From: Legionella taurinensis
Lineage (GTDB): Bacteria; Pseudomonadota; Gammaproteobacteria; Legionellales; Legionellaceae
NCBI RefSeq assembly: GCF_900452865.1
Contig: NZ_UGOZ01000001.1
Span: 1,302,001 to 1,366,000 of the forward strand
Reading direction: 5' to 3'
DNA: 64,000 nt
The notes under the pieces were generated by a model that was given only the letters and a program-made list of their open reading frames with translations, was not told where the DNA came from and searched no databases. Positions within the stretch are counted from its first letter, which is position 1. Every line of letters begins with the position of its first letter. This document shows, one piece after another, positions 1 through 11,300 of this stretch. Made by a program: the position numbers and the translations under genes.

Positions 1-1
1 G

Positions 2-1723
<1,722 letters not shown>

Positions 1724-1788
1724 CTAAAGCAGTCGGTGCTCCCATCATAGTATCGGATAATCAGGCATTTAAGGAAAGGATTCATCAT

Positions 1789-3960
1789 TTGAACATACTA
1801 CGCAAAAGCAGCTTACTTTTGTTATGTATCTTCCTGTTGTTGACGCCGTCTGCCTGGTGCCTCGTGCTGAATGACCCTTATCCTGACAATGAATCGCAGG
1901 AAAAAGTGTACTACTCGTCGTTTGCAGAGCAGCCGAAAACCCTTGATCCCGCACGCTCCTACTCCAGTAATGAATACCAATTCATCGGGCAGATTTACGA
2001 ACCGCCGCTTAAATACGATTACCTGAAACGTCCCTATGAATTGATACCGCGTAGTGCAGCGGCTATGCCTGTTGTCCGTTACCTCGATGAAAACCATAAC
2101 CCCTTGCCTGAGGCAGACGCCAGCAAGACGGCTTACAGTGTGTACACCATTCAAATTAAGCCGGGTATTTTTTATCAACCCCATCCGGCCCTGGCTAAAG
2201 ACAAGAGCGGGCACCCTCTGTATCTTGATTTGCCAGCAGACTACCTTGAAGACAACGACATCAGTAAATTGTCGGATTTTCCCAAGACCGGAACGCGGGA
2301 ATTGATTGCCGATGATTTTATTTATGAAATCAAACGGCTGGCATCGCCCGCCGTGAGTTCGTCCATTTACGGGTTGATGAGTGAACACATCGTTGGCTTT
2401 AAAGCCTTTGCTGCTTCGCTGCCGCCAGTCAAGCGCGGGGTGTTTCTTGATTTGCGCAAGTACCCGCTTGAAGGCGTTAAAAAAATCGATGATTACACTT
2501 TCGAAATTACGTTAAAGGGGCAATACCCGCAATTTTTATTCTGGTTGGCCATGCCCTTTTTTTCACCCATCCCCTGGGAGGCAGATCAATTCTATAGCCA
2601 GCCTGACATGGATGATAAAAATCTGACGTTTGATTGGTATCCCATCGGTACTGGCCCGTTCATGCTGATTGAAAACAATCCCAACCGGCAAATGGTCCTG
2701 CAGAAAAATCCCCACTATGCCCAGGAGATTTTCAGCGGCGAGGGCAGTGAGGAAGACAGGCAAGCGGGCTATCTTAAGCACGTGGGCCAACCGTTGCCCC
2801 TGATTGACAAGGCCATTTACACCCTGGAAAAAGAAACCATCCCGCGTTGGAATAAATTCCTGCAGGGCTATTATGATTTATCCGGTATTTCCGCCGACAG
2901 TTTTGATCAGGCCATTCAGATAGGTGATTCCGGCGAACCTACGCTGACTGAAAGCATGAAAGACAAACGGATTCGCCTCACCCAAACCATCGATCCAACC
3001 ATTTATTATCTGGGTTTTAACATGCTGGATCCCGTGGTCGGCGGGTCTGGCGAAAGGGCCAGAAAATTGCGCTTGGCCATTTCCATCGCCGTTAATTTTG
3101 ATGAAAACATTGCTATCTTCTTTAATGGCCGCGGCCAGGCGGCACAAGGACCGATTCCACCAGGAATATTTGGTTACCGCCAGGGCAAGGAAGGCATCAA
3201 CCCCTACGTTTACACCTGGGATGGCAAGGCTCCGCAACGCCGCACCATTGAAGAAGCCCGGGCACTGATGCGTCAGGCGGGGTACCCGGACGGGATTAAT
3301 CCTGAAACCGGACGGCATTTAATTCTGCATTACGATGTGCCGGTCGCCGGTGGGCCTGACGACAAGGCAGTGCTCGATTGGATGATTAAGCAATTCGCTA
3401 AAATTGGCATTGATTTAAACATTCGGGGTACACAGTACAATCGCTTCCAGGAAAAAATGCGTGATGGCAATGCCCAGATTTTCAGTTGGGGGTGGAATGC
3501 CGATTACCCGGATCCTGAGAATTTTCTATTTATGCTGTATGGCCGTAACGGCAAGGTGAAGTATGGCGGAGAAAATGCGGCGAATTATGAGAACAAAGAG
3601 TATGATCGTTTGTTTGATGAGATGAAAAACAGACCCAGTGATGACGAGCGCATGAAACTCATTGATCGCATGGTGGACATTGTCCGGCATGACGCGCCCT
3701 GGGCCTTCGGCATTAACAGCGAAACCATGACCTTGTCGCATCAGTGGATTTCACCAACCAAGCCCGGTGCCTTTAATGTGGATTTGCTGAAGTATTTGGC
3801 CGTGAATGTCGCTGAGCGTAATCAATACCGGCAGGAGTGGAATCAACCGATATTCTGGCCTTTAGGTGTTGCGTTCATCGTTCTGTTACTGGTGTTTTTG
3901 CCCCTGTTTGCGGCTTACCGCAGAAAAGAGCAGCAAATGGCTAAGAGGATGCGGGGATGA
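1789..3960 (+). CDS. Peptide-type ABC transporter substrate-binding protein (family 5) with C-terminal membrane anchor
   Basis: Periplasmic solute-binding protein of the oligopeptide/nickel class (SBP family 5), the receptor for the two permeases that follow. I chose the TTG start at 1789 because a purine-rich AAGGAAAGGA lies just upstream and the product then opens with a signal peptide (KSSLLLLCIFLLLTPSAWC). A typical family phrase follows (FAEQPKTLDPARSYSS), with the long two-lobe body after it. At about 720 residues it is longer than usual. Unusually it ends with a hydrophobic segment (FWPLGVAFIVLLLVFLPLF) and a basic tail, which would tether it to the inner membrane rather than leave it free. 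Its stop overlaps the next ATG (ATGA), so the genes are translationally coupled. Substrate is not determinable; peptides are the family expectation. Confidence 0.88.
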   Translation: MNILRKSSLLLLCIFLLLTPSAWCLVLNDPYPDNESQEKVYYSSFAEQPKTLDPARSYSSNEYQFIGQIYEPPLKYDYLKRPYELIPRSAAAMPVVRYLDENHNPLPEADASKTAYSVYTIQIKPGIFYQPHPALAKDKSGHPLYLDLPADYLEDNDISKLSDFPKTGTRELIADDFIYEIKRLASPAVSSSIYGLMSEHIVGFKAFAASLPPVKRGVFLDLRKYPLEGVKKIDDYTFEITLKGQYPQFLFWLAMPFFSPIPWEADQFYSQPDMDDKNLTFDWYPIGTGPFMLIENNPNRQMVLQKNPHYAQEIFSGEGSEEDRQAGYLKHVGQPLPLIDKAIYTLEKETIPRWNKFLQGYYDLSGISADSFDQAIQIGDSGEPTLTESMKDKRIRLTQTIDPTIYYLGFNMLDPVVGGSGERARKLRLAISIAVNFDENIAIFFNGRGQAAQGPIPPGIFGYRQGKEGINPYVYTWDGKAPQRRTIEEARALMRQAGYPDGINPETGRHLILHYDVPVAGGPDDKAVLDWMIKQFAKIGIDLNIRGTQYNRFQEKMRDGNAQIFSWGWNADYPDPENFLFMLYGRNGKVKYGGENAANYENKEYDRLFDEMKNRPSDDERMKLIDRMVDIVRHDAPWAFGINSETMTLSHQWISPTKPGAFNVDLLKYLAVNVAERNQYRQEWNQPIFWPLGVAFIVLLLVFLPLFAAYRRKEQQMAKRMRG

Positions 3961-4934
3961 TTGCCTATTTATTCAGACGCCTTGTTTACACGATTCCTAT
4001 TTTACTGGGGATTAATCTGATTACCTTCGCGCTTTTTTTTATGGTCAATTCACCCGATGACATGGCCAGAATGCACCTTGGGCAAAAGCACATCAAGCAG
4101 GAGGCCATTCAGCAATGGAAAGCCCAGCACGGTTACGATTTACCCCTCTTTTACAATGAACAACAGGACGGCATTAATCGCTTGACCGACACGCTTTTTT
4201 TTGAAAAATCCTTACGGCTTTTTTCGTTTGATTTCGGCGTGTCCGACGAGGGCAGGGACATCAGTTACGACATCTCACATCGCATGTGGCCAAGCCTTGC
4301 CATTGCCTTGCCGGTTCTGTTGATTGGCATGCTGGTTGATATTGTGTTTGCCATGGCCATGGCGTTTTTCCGCTCCACCTACCTCGATATCAGCGGCGTG
4401 GTGCTTTGCATTATCCTCATGTCCATTTCGAGCCTTTTTTACATCATCGGCGGGCAGTACCTTTTTGGCAAACTGTTAAAATGGGTGCCAATTTCCGGTT
4501 ATGACGGCGGCGTTGAAAGCATCAAATTCATTGCCTTGCCGGTGATTGTCGCAGTCATTGGCGGGCTGGGCGCTGGAGCGCGCTGGTATCGCACGTTGTT
4601 TTTGGAAGAGATGAATCGCGACTACGTGAAAACGGCACGGGCTAAAGGCCTGTCGGAGATTCGCGTTTTGTTTCGCCATGTATTAAAAAATGCCATGCTG
4701 CCGATTCTCACGGGCGTGGTGGTGATTATCCCTTCGCTGTTTATGGGAAGCTTGGTGCTTGAATCGTTTTTTGGTGTGCCGGGATTGGGCAGTTACATCA
4801 TTGATGCAATCCAGCAGCAGGATTTTGCCATCGTCAGGGCCATGGTGTTCTTAGGTTCGATTTTGTACATTGTTGGTCTTATTCTGACCGATATTTCCTA
4901 CACTTTGGTGGATCCGCGTGTGAGGTTAGGCTGA
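3957..4934 (+). CDS. ABC transporter permease, DppB/YejB type
   Basis: Inner-membrane permease of a binding-protein-dependent importer in the dipeptide/oligopeptide family. It opens with the family N-terminus (FRRLVYTIPILLGINLITF) forming the first membrane helix, followed by a periplasmic segment and five more hydrophobic segments. The cytoplasmic EAA loop that docks to the ATPase is visible as YVKTARAKGLSEIRVLFRH, and the C-terminus has the usual VDPRVRLG ending. The start ATG overlaps the stop of the binding protein by 4 nt, and its stop region overlaps the next gene, so the three form one operon. No ATP-binding subunit gene is nearby, so the ATPase must be encoded elsewhere or be shared. 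Confidence 0.9.
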   Translation: MIAYLFRRLVYTIPILLGINLITFALFFMVNSPDDMARMHLGQKHIKQEAIQQWKAQHGYDLPLFYNEQQDGINRLTDTLFFEKSLRLFSFDFGVSDEGRDISYDISHRMWPSLAIALPVLLIGMLVDIVFAMAMAFFRSTYLDISGVVLCIILMSISSLFYIIGGQYLFGKLLKWVPISGYDGGVESIKFIALPVIVAVIGGLGAGARWYRTLFLEEMNRDYVKTARAKGLSEIRVLFRHVLKNAMLPILTGVVVIIPSLFMGSLVLESFFGVPGLGSYIIDAIQQQDFAIVRAMVFLGSILYIVGLILTDISYTLVDPRVRLG

Positions 4935-6286
4935 TGATAACATTCTTATGGACTGATCAATGCTTTCTTGGCGTACTGGTGATTGGTTTGCTGCTCACGC
5001 TTTACAGTCTGCGCCGGGAACACAACCGTCGTGCGTTTAAACAATTATTCAGGAAGCCTCTCTCAGTCAGCGCCGGTATTGTTTTGGGTTTTTTTCTGGT
5101 GATTGGCATTCTTGATTCCATTCATGTGAAAGACAAACCCGATAACGTGTCAAACGACAACGCCAAGGCCAGTACCCTGTTAGAGCGGTTATTGGCACCC
5201 CTTGGACAAACGTATGAGAAAACGTATTCTGCACCGCTCGCCTTGAATTTATTCAGCACCGAAACCGTGTTGGTCGATGGGAAAGCGCGGCAGATTTATC
5301 CGCGGCTGCAGTACCCGGCTGCAACAATTCATAACCAGCAGGAAAAAGAACAGTTCTTAATAAGCGTTCTGCTGAAAGCCGCCGGCACAGCCATGCTGAT
5401 AACCGCGTTGGTCTGGGGCGTTTTTATCGGGATTCAGTTTAAGTCAAGCGCACGGCCATGGCTGCCCCGGGGCCGGCATGTCTTACCGTTGCTGGTGTTC
5501 TTTTTATGCCTGTTCGTGGCATTGGCCAGCTACTGGATTTCACGGCATCTGCATTTGTTCGGCACCGGCAAAATTGGCCAGGATATTTTTTATTACACCA
5601 TTAAAAGCATACGCACCGGCTTGGTCATCGGCCTGCTGACGACTTTGTTTATGCTGCCTTTGGCATTGCTTTTAGGCATTGCTGCGGGCTATTTTGGCGG
5701 GGTTATTGATGATGTGATCCAGTACATTTACACCACCTTAAGTTCTATTCCGGGCGTCTTGCTGATTACCGCCTCCGTGCTGTCGATGCAAACCTACATT
5801 GCCAATCACCCGGAGCAATTTGCCACGCTGCATGAAAGTGCGGATGCCCGTTTATTTGCTCTGTGCCTCATCCTTGGGGTAACCAGCTGGACAAGTCTTT
5901 GTCGTCTGTTACGGGCCGAGGCCCTGAAGCTGCGTGAAATTGATTACGTCATGGCTGCCCGCGCGCTCGGCAGCAGTTCTTTCCGTATTCTGCGCAAGCA
6001 TCTGCTGCCCAATGTCATGCACATCGTGGTTATTACTCTGGTGCTTGATTTCAGTTTTCTGGTGCTGGCAGAGGCTGTTTTATCCTATGTGGGCGTCGGG
6101 GTGTCGCCGATGACCATCAGTTGGGGAAATATGATCAATGGCGCGCGCCTTGAATTGGCGCGGGAACCGGTGGTGTGGTGGCCGATGCTCGCCGCCTTTG
6201 TCTTTATGTTCACCCTGGTTTTGGCGAGCAATCTGTTTGCTGACGCGGTCAGGGATGCCTTTGATCCGCATCAGGCCCATGCCTGA
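4934..6286 (+). CDS. ABC transporter permease, DppC/YejE type
   Basis: Second permease subunit of the same importer. Two early hydrophobic segments flank a roughly 80-residue soluble insert (residues about 60-145). A further helix block follows, then the conserved core starting with GTGKIGQDIFYYTIKSIRTG and the EAA loop (YVMAARALGSSSFRILRKHL). It ends with the family-typical DAVRDAFDPHQ. The inserted region makes it longer (450 residues) than standard DppC proteins and resembles the YejE arrangement. It overlaps the upstream permease by one base. Function is inferred from family; the transported substrate is unknown. Confidence 0.9.
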   Translation: MITFLWTDQCFLGVLVIGLLLTLYSLRREHNRRAFKQLFRKPLSVSAGIVLGFFLVIGILDSIHVKDKPDNVSNDNAKASTLLERLLAPLGQTYEKTYSAPLALNLFSTETVLVDGKARQIYPRLQYPAATIHNQQEKEQFLISVLLKAAGTAMLITALVWGVFIGIQFKSSARPWLPRGRHVLPLLVFFLCLFVALASYWISRHLHLFGTGKIGQDIFYYTIKSIRTGLVIGLLTTLFMLPLALLLGIAAGYFGGVIDDVIQYIYTTLSSIPGVLLITASVLSMQTYIANHPEQFATLHESADARLFALCLILGVTSWTSLCRLLRAEALKLREIDYVMAARALGSSSFRILRKHLLPNVMHIVVITLVLDFSFLVLAEAVLSYVGVGVSPMTISWGNMINGARLELAREPVVWWPMLAAFVFMFTLVLASNLFADAVRDAFDPHQAHA

Positions 6287-6353
6287 CAAGCCTGTACTGG
6301 GAAACCGAATACCGTATATAATGGCGGGTTTTTATTTCTTGTGAAGGTGCATT

Positions 6354-6530
6354 ATGCTTCGTTTTTTTACACCAAAGCCTGAAACGGTGATGACGCTGGC
6401 CAATTTAGGTCTGCAAAGCCTGGTTCTGGGTTATTTTGCCAGCCACTCGGTCAACAAGACCAAAGCGCCGGTAGGCGACACGTCAACTCAGCAAGAAAGC
6501 GTGTCTCAGCAGAGTAACCAACCTCGCTGA
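6354..6530 (+). CDS. Small hypothetical protein, 58 aa
   Basis: Short frame following the ABC transporter operon. It has a plausible ribosome site (GTGAAGGTG) ending about 6 nt before the ATG, and a perfect TATAAT hexamer at 6317-6322 that could serve as its own -10 box, although I see no good -35. The product starts LRFFTPKPE, has a moderately hydrophobic central stretch (VMTLANLGLQSLVLGYF) that could be one membrane helix, and a polar Gln/Ser-rich tail. I do not recognise a family. It could be a small membrane protein; the coding call rests on frame, ribosome site and promoter context only. Confidence 0.5.
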   Translation: MLRFFTPKPETVMTLANLGLQSLVLGYFASHSVNKTKAPVGDTSTQQESVSQQSNQPR

Positions 6531-6570
6531 GCGACAGTAGCCTTCCCTGGCCTGCATGGCTTGCTCCAGC

Positions 6571-7608
6571 TTACTTTGGCGTTGTGGGCGTTGGTGGCTG
6601 ACTGCCGGTCTCCTCTATCGCGGGTGCGGTGATTTTGGGTTCGTTTTTAATCTCCGGTGTAAAAAATGAACCCTGTTGACTGACGCGGGAGGTAGGCTGA
6701 CGCGGGAAGAGGTGGGTATTCATCACTTCTGCTACCCCATTGATCACCCCAAAGGCGATAACATTATAGAATCCCCCCATGCCGGCCCCGCGAACCAGCC
6801 GTCGCACGCCGCCTTGCTGCCACAAATGCATGAACATCTCAGTCAGTGGCGGCGTTTTTAACGTATCCTTATTGACCTGCCGAATTTTTTCCTGATAGAC
6901 ATTGTCCAATATACTGGCGAAGGGCGAGATGGCAAATCCGGAAATGACGGAGGTGGCTGCGGTATGGGCGAACACATGATCGTTTTTAGGAATCAATGGA
7001 TTAATGAATTCGCTGACAGTGGTTGTCGCCCCAATGCAGGCTAACGTGGTGACAAAATTGCGTCCGCCGCGCGTCAGCATGCCTTCTTTCGCAAACTGAA
7101 ATTTTTGACCCAAAGAGAGTTCGATTTTATCCCCTAACGCATCGAGAATCCGTTTATTGGCGTAATATTGGGTAAGAATAGTATCAATTCCCCCTACAAT
7201 GACTGTGGTGACCAGCATCTCGCCGTATTTTTTAAACACTTTGTTCTCATGTTCGCCAATCATTTCCCCGACGTGGTCATTCACCTTTTCCTTGTTGGCA
7301 ATAACCATGTTTTTAAGTGCAGCCTGTTTTTGTGTCGTTAAAAAGCCGGTAAACAATTTCGAAAAGAACTGGTGGTTGGCCATCATGGGGGCATAGCCCT
7401 GTGAGCGAAAGCGGGTCATCATCACGTCCATGGGATGCAGAATCGTGGCAACAGCGACGCTGGTGCCAAAAACGCGAATGACACCCTCCACATAAGGGTT
7501 ACGTAACAGGTCGTGCTGAGTGAGCGGTAGGAATCGAAACGGGGATTTCTCAGTCGTTGCGCTGTCTTTTTTTATCTGGTTACCTACATCGTTTTGATTG
7601 GTACTCAT
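6571..7608 (-). CDS. Mitochondrial-carrier-like protein, candidate secreted effector
   Basis: The 345-residue product resembles eukaryotic mitochondrial carrier (SLC25) proteins. Residues 59-70 read PMDVMMTRFRSQ, a good match to the carrier signature Px[DE]xx[KR]x[KR]; an FxxLFTGF segment follows. A second, more degenerate repeat starts near residue 138 (VGGIDTILTQ) and a third near 227 (SPFASILDNVYQEKIRQ), the last followed by WQQGGVRRLVRGAG, which matches the carrier EGxxxLxRG loop. Spacing of roughly 85-90 residues fits the tripartite fold. Bacteria normally lack this family; L. pneumophila LncP is a known type IV secreted carrier that acts in host mitochondria, so an LncP-like role is a reasonable inference. 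A polar N-terminus (about 40 residues) and a Pro/Thr-rich tail flank the core. A PmrA-like box lies upstream. Confidence 0.72.
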   Translation of the reverse strand: MSTNQNDVGNQIKKDSATTEKSPFRFLPLTQHDLLRNPYVEGVIRVFGTSVAVATILHPMDVMMTRFRSQGYAPMMANHQFFSKLFTGFLTTQKQAALKNMVIANKEKVNDHVGEMIGEHENKVFKKYGEMLVTTVIVGGIDTILTQYYANKRILDALGDKIELSLGQKFQFAKEGMLTRGGRNFVTTLACIGATTTVSEFINPLIPKNDHVFAHTAATSVISGFAISPFASILDNVYQEKIRQVNKDTLKTPPLTEMFMHLWQQGGVRRLVRGAGMGGFYNVIAFGVINGVAEVMNTHLFPRQPTSRVSQQGSFFTPEIKNEPKITAPAIEETGSQPPTPTTPK

Positions 7609-7691
7609 AATAAGCCCTCGAGGTTATACGGCAATCCTTTGGCCTATTTGTAATAATTGTGTTTTTTAGATAAACACCATGGTAGTCCTGA

Positions 7692-7711
7692 AGTCTTAAT
7701 TCATCCTTAAG
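7692..7711 (-). promoter_or_regulatory. PmrA-box-like tandem repeat upstream of the carrier gene
   Basis: Read on the minus strand this is CTTAAGGAT-ga-ATTAAGACT: two TTAAG cores exactly 11 bases apart. As I recall it, the Legionella PmrA site is a tandem cTTAATatT separated by 2 bases, so spacing and core agree with mismatches outside the core. A weak -10-like TATCTA lies 19 bases further on, and the gene starts 84 bases downstream. The assignment is inferred from motif resemblance. Confidence 0.5.
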
Positions 7712-7833
7712 CAAAAAATCAAAATTCTGTAAATATTCTCGTTATTTACTGCAGAAATTGTAAAAAGAAGGCTTTTTCTTTCTTAAAGGCAGATGTGCTA
7801 GAATGGCCTGCTCCCATTACACAAGGTTTTGCA

Positions 7834-8178
7834 ATGAATAAATGGTTTACTGTACTCCTGGCGGTGACGCTCTCCTTTGGCGTGGCCATCAATGACGCGG
7901 CAGCGAAACGCTTTGGCGGACGCTTCATGGGCATGGGCCGTTCTAAAACATCCTTTTCTACCCTGTTTACAAAAAAGAGTCCCCAGAACTTAAACAGCAA
8001 GGCAACCGGCACGAAACAACGCGGTTTTTTACGCGGTTTGCTCATTGGCGGCGTGTTAGCCAGCTTGTTCATGGGGCATGGACTGCCCATGGCCCTGTTA
8101 TCCTGGATAATGATTGCCGGTTTGATTCTTTTCATGATGAATCGTTATCGACGCAAACAGCCTATGTACCGCAGGTAG
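7834..8178 (+). CDS. Small membrane protein resembling the N-terminal leader of Tim44-like proteins
   Basis: I chose the ATG at 7834 because the product then opens with a clean signal sequence (NKWFTVLLAVTLSFGVAINDAAA). It is followed at once by KRFGGRFMGMGRS, which strongly recalls the AKRFGGGxSFGxQRS stretch after the signal peptide of bacterial Tim44-domain proteins. A glycine/leucine-rich membrane segment follows (LLIGGVLASLFMGHGLPMALLSWIM is its core) and a basic tail. The globular Tim44 domain itself is absent: the protein stops at 114 residues, so it is either a truncated relative or a membrane-only version. It is flanked by the divergent carrier gene and dnaE and seems monocistronic. 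Function unknown. Confidence 0.62.
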   Translation: MNKWFTVLLAVTLSFGVAINDAAAKRFGGRFMGMGRSKTSFSTLFTKKSPQNLNSKATGTKQRGFLRGLLIGGVLASLFMGHGLPMALLSWIMIAGLILFMMNRYRRKQPMYRR

Positions 8179-8345
8179 GGTCATCTCTCCTCTCCCAACA
8201 TGGGGAGGGAGAGGGCTGCGAGGCCAATCCTTTCGTGACGCGCTCGATCAGGGCAGGTTTTTATCAACGCTTAATCGTTTAAGACTTGCCCTGCCTGAAT
8301 GAGTTCGGTAGAGTTCCCTGATTCCGTTTAAAAAGAAAAACAAGC

Positions 8346-11300
8346 ATGCAATCGCGATTCGTCCATCTGCGCGTCCATACTGAATTTTCCATGATTGATG
8401 GCCTGGTGCGTATCAAGCCTTTAATGAAAGCTGTGGTTGAGCGCGGCATGAACGCCGTGGCTGTGACGGACTACTGCAATCTATTTGCGGCCGTGAAAGT
8501 GTTTACCACGGCCATCAGTCAGGGGATTAAACCCATTATCGGCAGCGATTTGCCCTGTTATGATCCGGAAAATCCCGAGCAATTGTTCTCGTTACTTTTG
8601 CTCTGCCAGAATGAAACAGGCTATCGTAACCTGACCTGCCTGGTCTCCAAGGCTTATCAGGAAGGCCAATACCAGGGGCAGCCGCGGGTACAGACTAAGT
8701 GGCTTGGCGAGTTTGCTGATGGTTTAATTGCCTTGTCGGGCGGACGTGCCGGCGCCATTGGTAAAGCCTTGTTGCTTGGTGATGAAGACGCGGCCGTTTC
8801 ACTGGCGAAAACCTATGCCGAATGCTTCCCCAATCGCTTTTACCTTGAAATCCAGCGCACGGGCCGGCCGGATGAAGCCTTGTACAATGAACGCCTTGTC
8901 AAATTGGCGGAAGCACTGAGCCTGCCCCTGGTTGCCACCAATGACGTCCGTTTCTTAAACAAAGATGATTTCGAAGCTCATGAGGCGCGGGTGTGCATCC
9001 ATGACGGGTTTACCTTAGCGGATCCCAGACGCCGCCAGGAATACCACGCCGATCAATACCTGCGTTCGGCCGATGAAATGGCAGATCTTTTTAAAGACCT
9101 GCCCCAGGCCATTGAAAACACCGTGCTTATCAGTCAGCGTTGCACCGTGAAGCTTGAGCTTGGGCATAATTACCTCCCGTCCTTTCCAATTCCAGCCGGC
9201 ATGACCATTGAGGATTACCTGTCACAATTGTCGCGTCAGGGATTGGAGGAGCGTTTATTGCAGATTTTCAGGGGGCAACCGCCAGAGGTTCTCGCGGCGT
9301 CACGCGCGCCGTATGATCAACGCCTGGAAGTGGAACTGGATGTGATTAACCGCATGGGATTTCCCGGTTATTTTCTGATTGTGGCTGATTTTATCCAGTG
9401 GGCCAAGCAAAACGGGGTGCCCGTGGGGCCCGGCCGTGGCTCAGGTGCCGGATCACTGGTGGCTTATGCTTTGAAAATTACCGACCTGGATCCTTTGCTG
9501 TATGAACTGCTGTTTGAGCGGTTTTTGAATCCCGAGCGGGTATCGATGCCTGATTTTGACATCGACTTCTGCATGGAAGGCCGTGATCGGGTCATTGAGT
9601 ATGTCGCCCAGAAATACGGCCGGCAAAGCGTTTCCCAGATCATTACCTTTGGTACCATGGCTGCCAAAGCCGTGGTCAGGGATGTGGGCCGCGTTTTGGG
9701 CCATCCCTATGGTTTTGTTGATAAAATAGCCAAATTAATTCCCTTTGAAATTGGCATCACCTTAAGCAAAGCGCTTGAGGATGAGGAGGAACTCCGCCGC
9801 CGTTATGAAGACGAAGAAGACGTCAAGGAACTGATTGATCTGGCCTTAAAGCTCGAGGGCATTACCCGTAATGCCGGTAAACATGCCGGGGGGGTGGTCA
9901 TCGCTCCCTCGAAGCTGACGGATTTTACCGCCATTTACTGCGAACAGGGGTCAACGCAGATTGTCAGTCAGTTTGACAAGGATGACGTAGAGGCGGTTGG
10001 GCTGGTTAAGTTTGACTTCCTTGGCCTTCGCACCCTGACCATCATTGACTGGGCCCTGGCCACTGTCAATCATCAATACCAGCGCGAGAGCCGAGCCGCG
10101 GTGGACATTGCCTTAATTCCCACAGACGATGCCAAAACCTTTGATTTATTGAAAGCCTGCCAGACGACTGCGGTATTCCAGTTGGAATCCCGCGGCATGA
10201 AAGAGTTAATTCATCGCTTGCAGCCAGATTGTTTTGAAGACATCATCGCACTCGTGGCGTTGTTTCGCCCCGGCCCCTTGCAATCGGGCATGGTGGATGA
10301 TTTTATCGATCGCAAACATGGCCGCGCCAAAGTCGAATACCCGCACCCCGATCTGGAGGCCATCCTGAAACCGACCTATGGGGTGATCCTGTACCAGGAA
10401 CAGGTCATGCAAATTGCACAGGTATTGGCCAATTATACCCTGGGCGGCGCGGATCTCCTGCGTCGGGCCATGGGCAAGAAAAAACCAGAAGAAATGGCGA
10501 AGCAGCGGGCTATTTTTATTGAAGGCGCAACCGGCCGCGGCGTGAATGAAGACACGGCGGCTCATATTTTTGATTTGATGGAAAAATTTGCCGGCTACGG
10601 GTTTAACAAATCGCACTCGGCTGCCTATGCCCTGGTTGCTTATCAAACTGCCTGGCTGAAGGCGCATTACCCTGCCGCCTTTATGGCGGCAGTCATGTCC
10701 TCTGACATGGACAACACCGACAAAGTGGTGACGTTTATTGACGAATGCGCCCAGATGCATCTCAAGGTCCTGCCGCCTTCGATTAATCAGTCCAGTTATC
10801 CGTTCACGGTCACCAATGATCGATGCATACTTTTTGGTCTGGGGGCGATAAAAGGGGTAGGGGAATCGGCCATTACCGTCATTGTAGAAGAACGAAAGCA
10901 GGGCGGGCCCTATACCGGTTTATTTAATTTCTGCCAACGCCTCGATTTGCGCAAGGTAAATCGCCGCGTGCTTGAAGCCCTGATTAAAAGCGGCGCGCTC
11001 GATGACTTTGGTGTGGAGCGTGCTGTTTTGTTTGCCTCGCTTGAAAAAGCACTAAAAGTTGCTGAAAAGAAACAGCACAATCAAACCAGCGGGCAAACGG
11101 ATTTGTTTTCATTGATGGATAATGACGAGGTTGAAGAAGATTACGTTCATTTTAACCCCTGGGCTGAGTTGACCCGGCTTGAAGGAGAAAAAGAAACCCT
11201 CGGTTTTTATCTCACTGGCCATCCTGTTGATCAATACGCCCGCGAATTCAAAGGCGTGGTCACGCCCCTTGTGCAATTAAATCCCTCCACCAGTAAAAAA

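Noticed and set aside
8180-8225. G/C-rich inverted repeat as a terminator after the Tim44-leader-like gene
   Set aside because: Arms CTCTCCTCTCCC and GGGGAGGGAGAG pair only imperfectly and no T tract follows.
10206-10760. 184-codon minus-strand frame within dnaE
   Set aside because: Antisense to the catalytic region of dnaE; His/Gly-rich composition typical of shadow frames.
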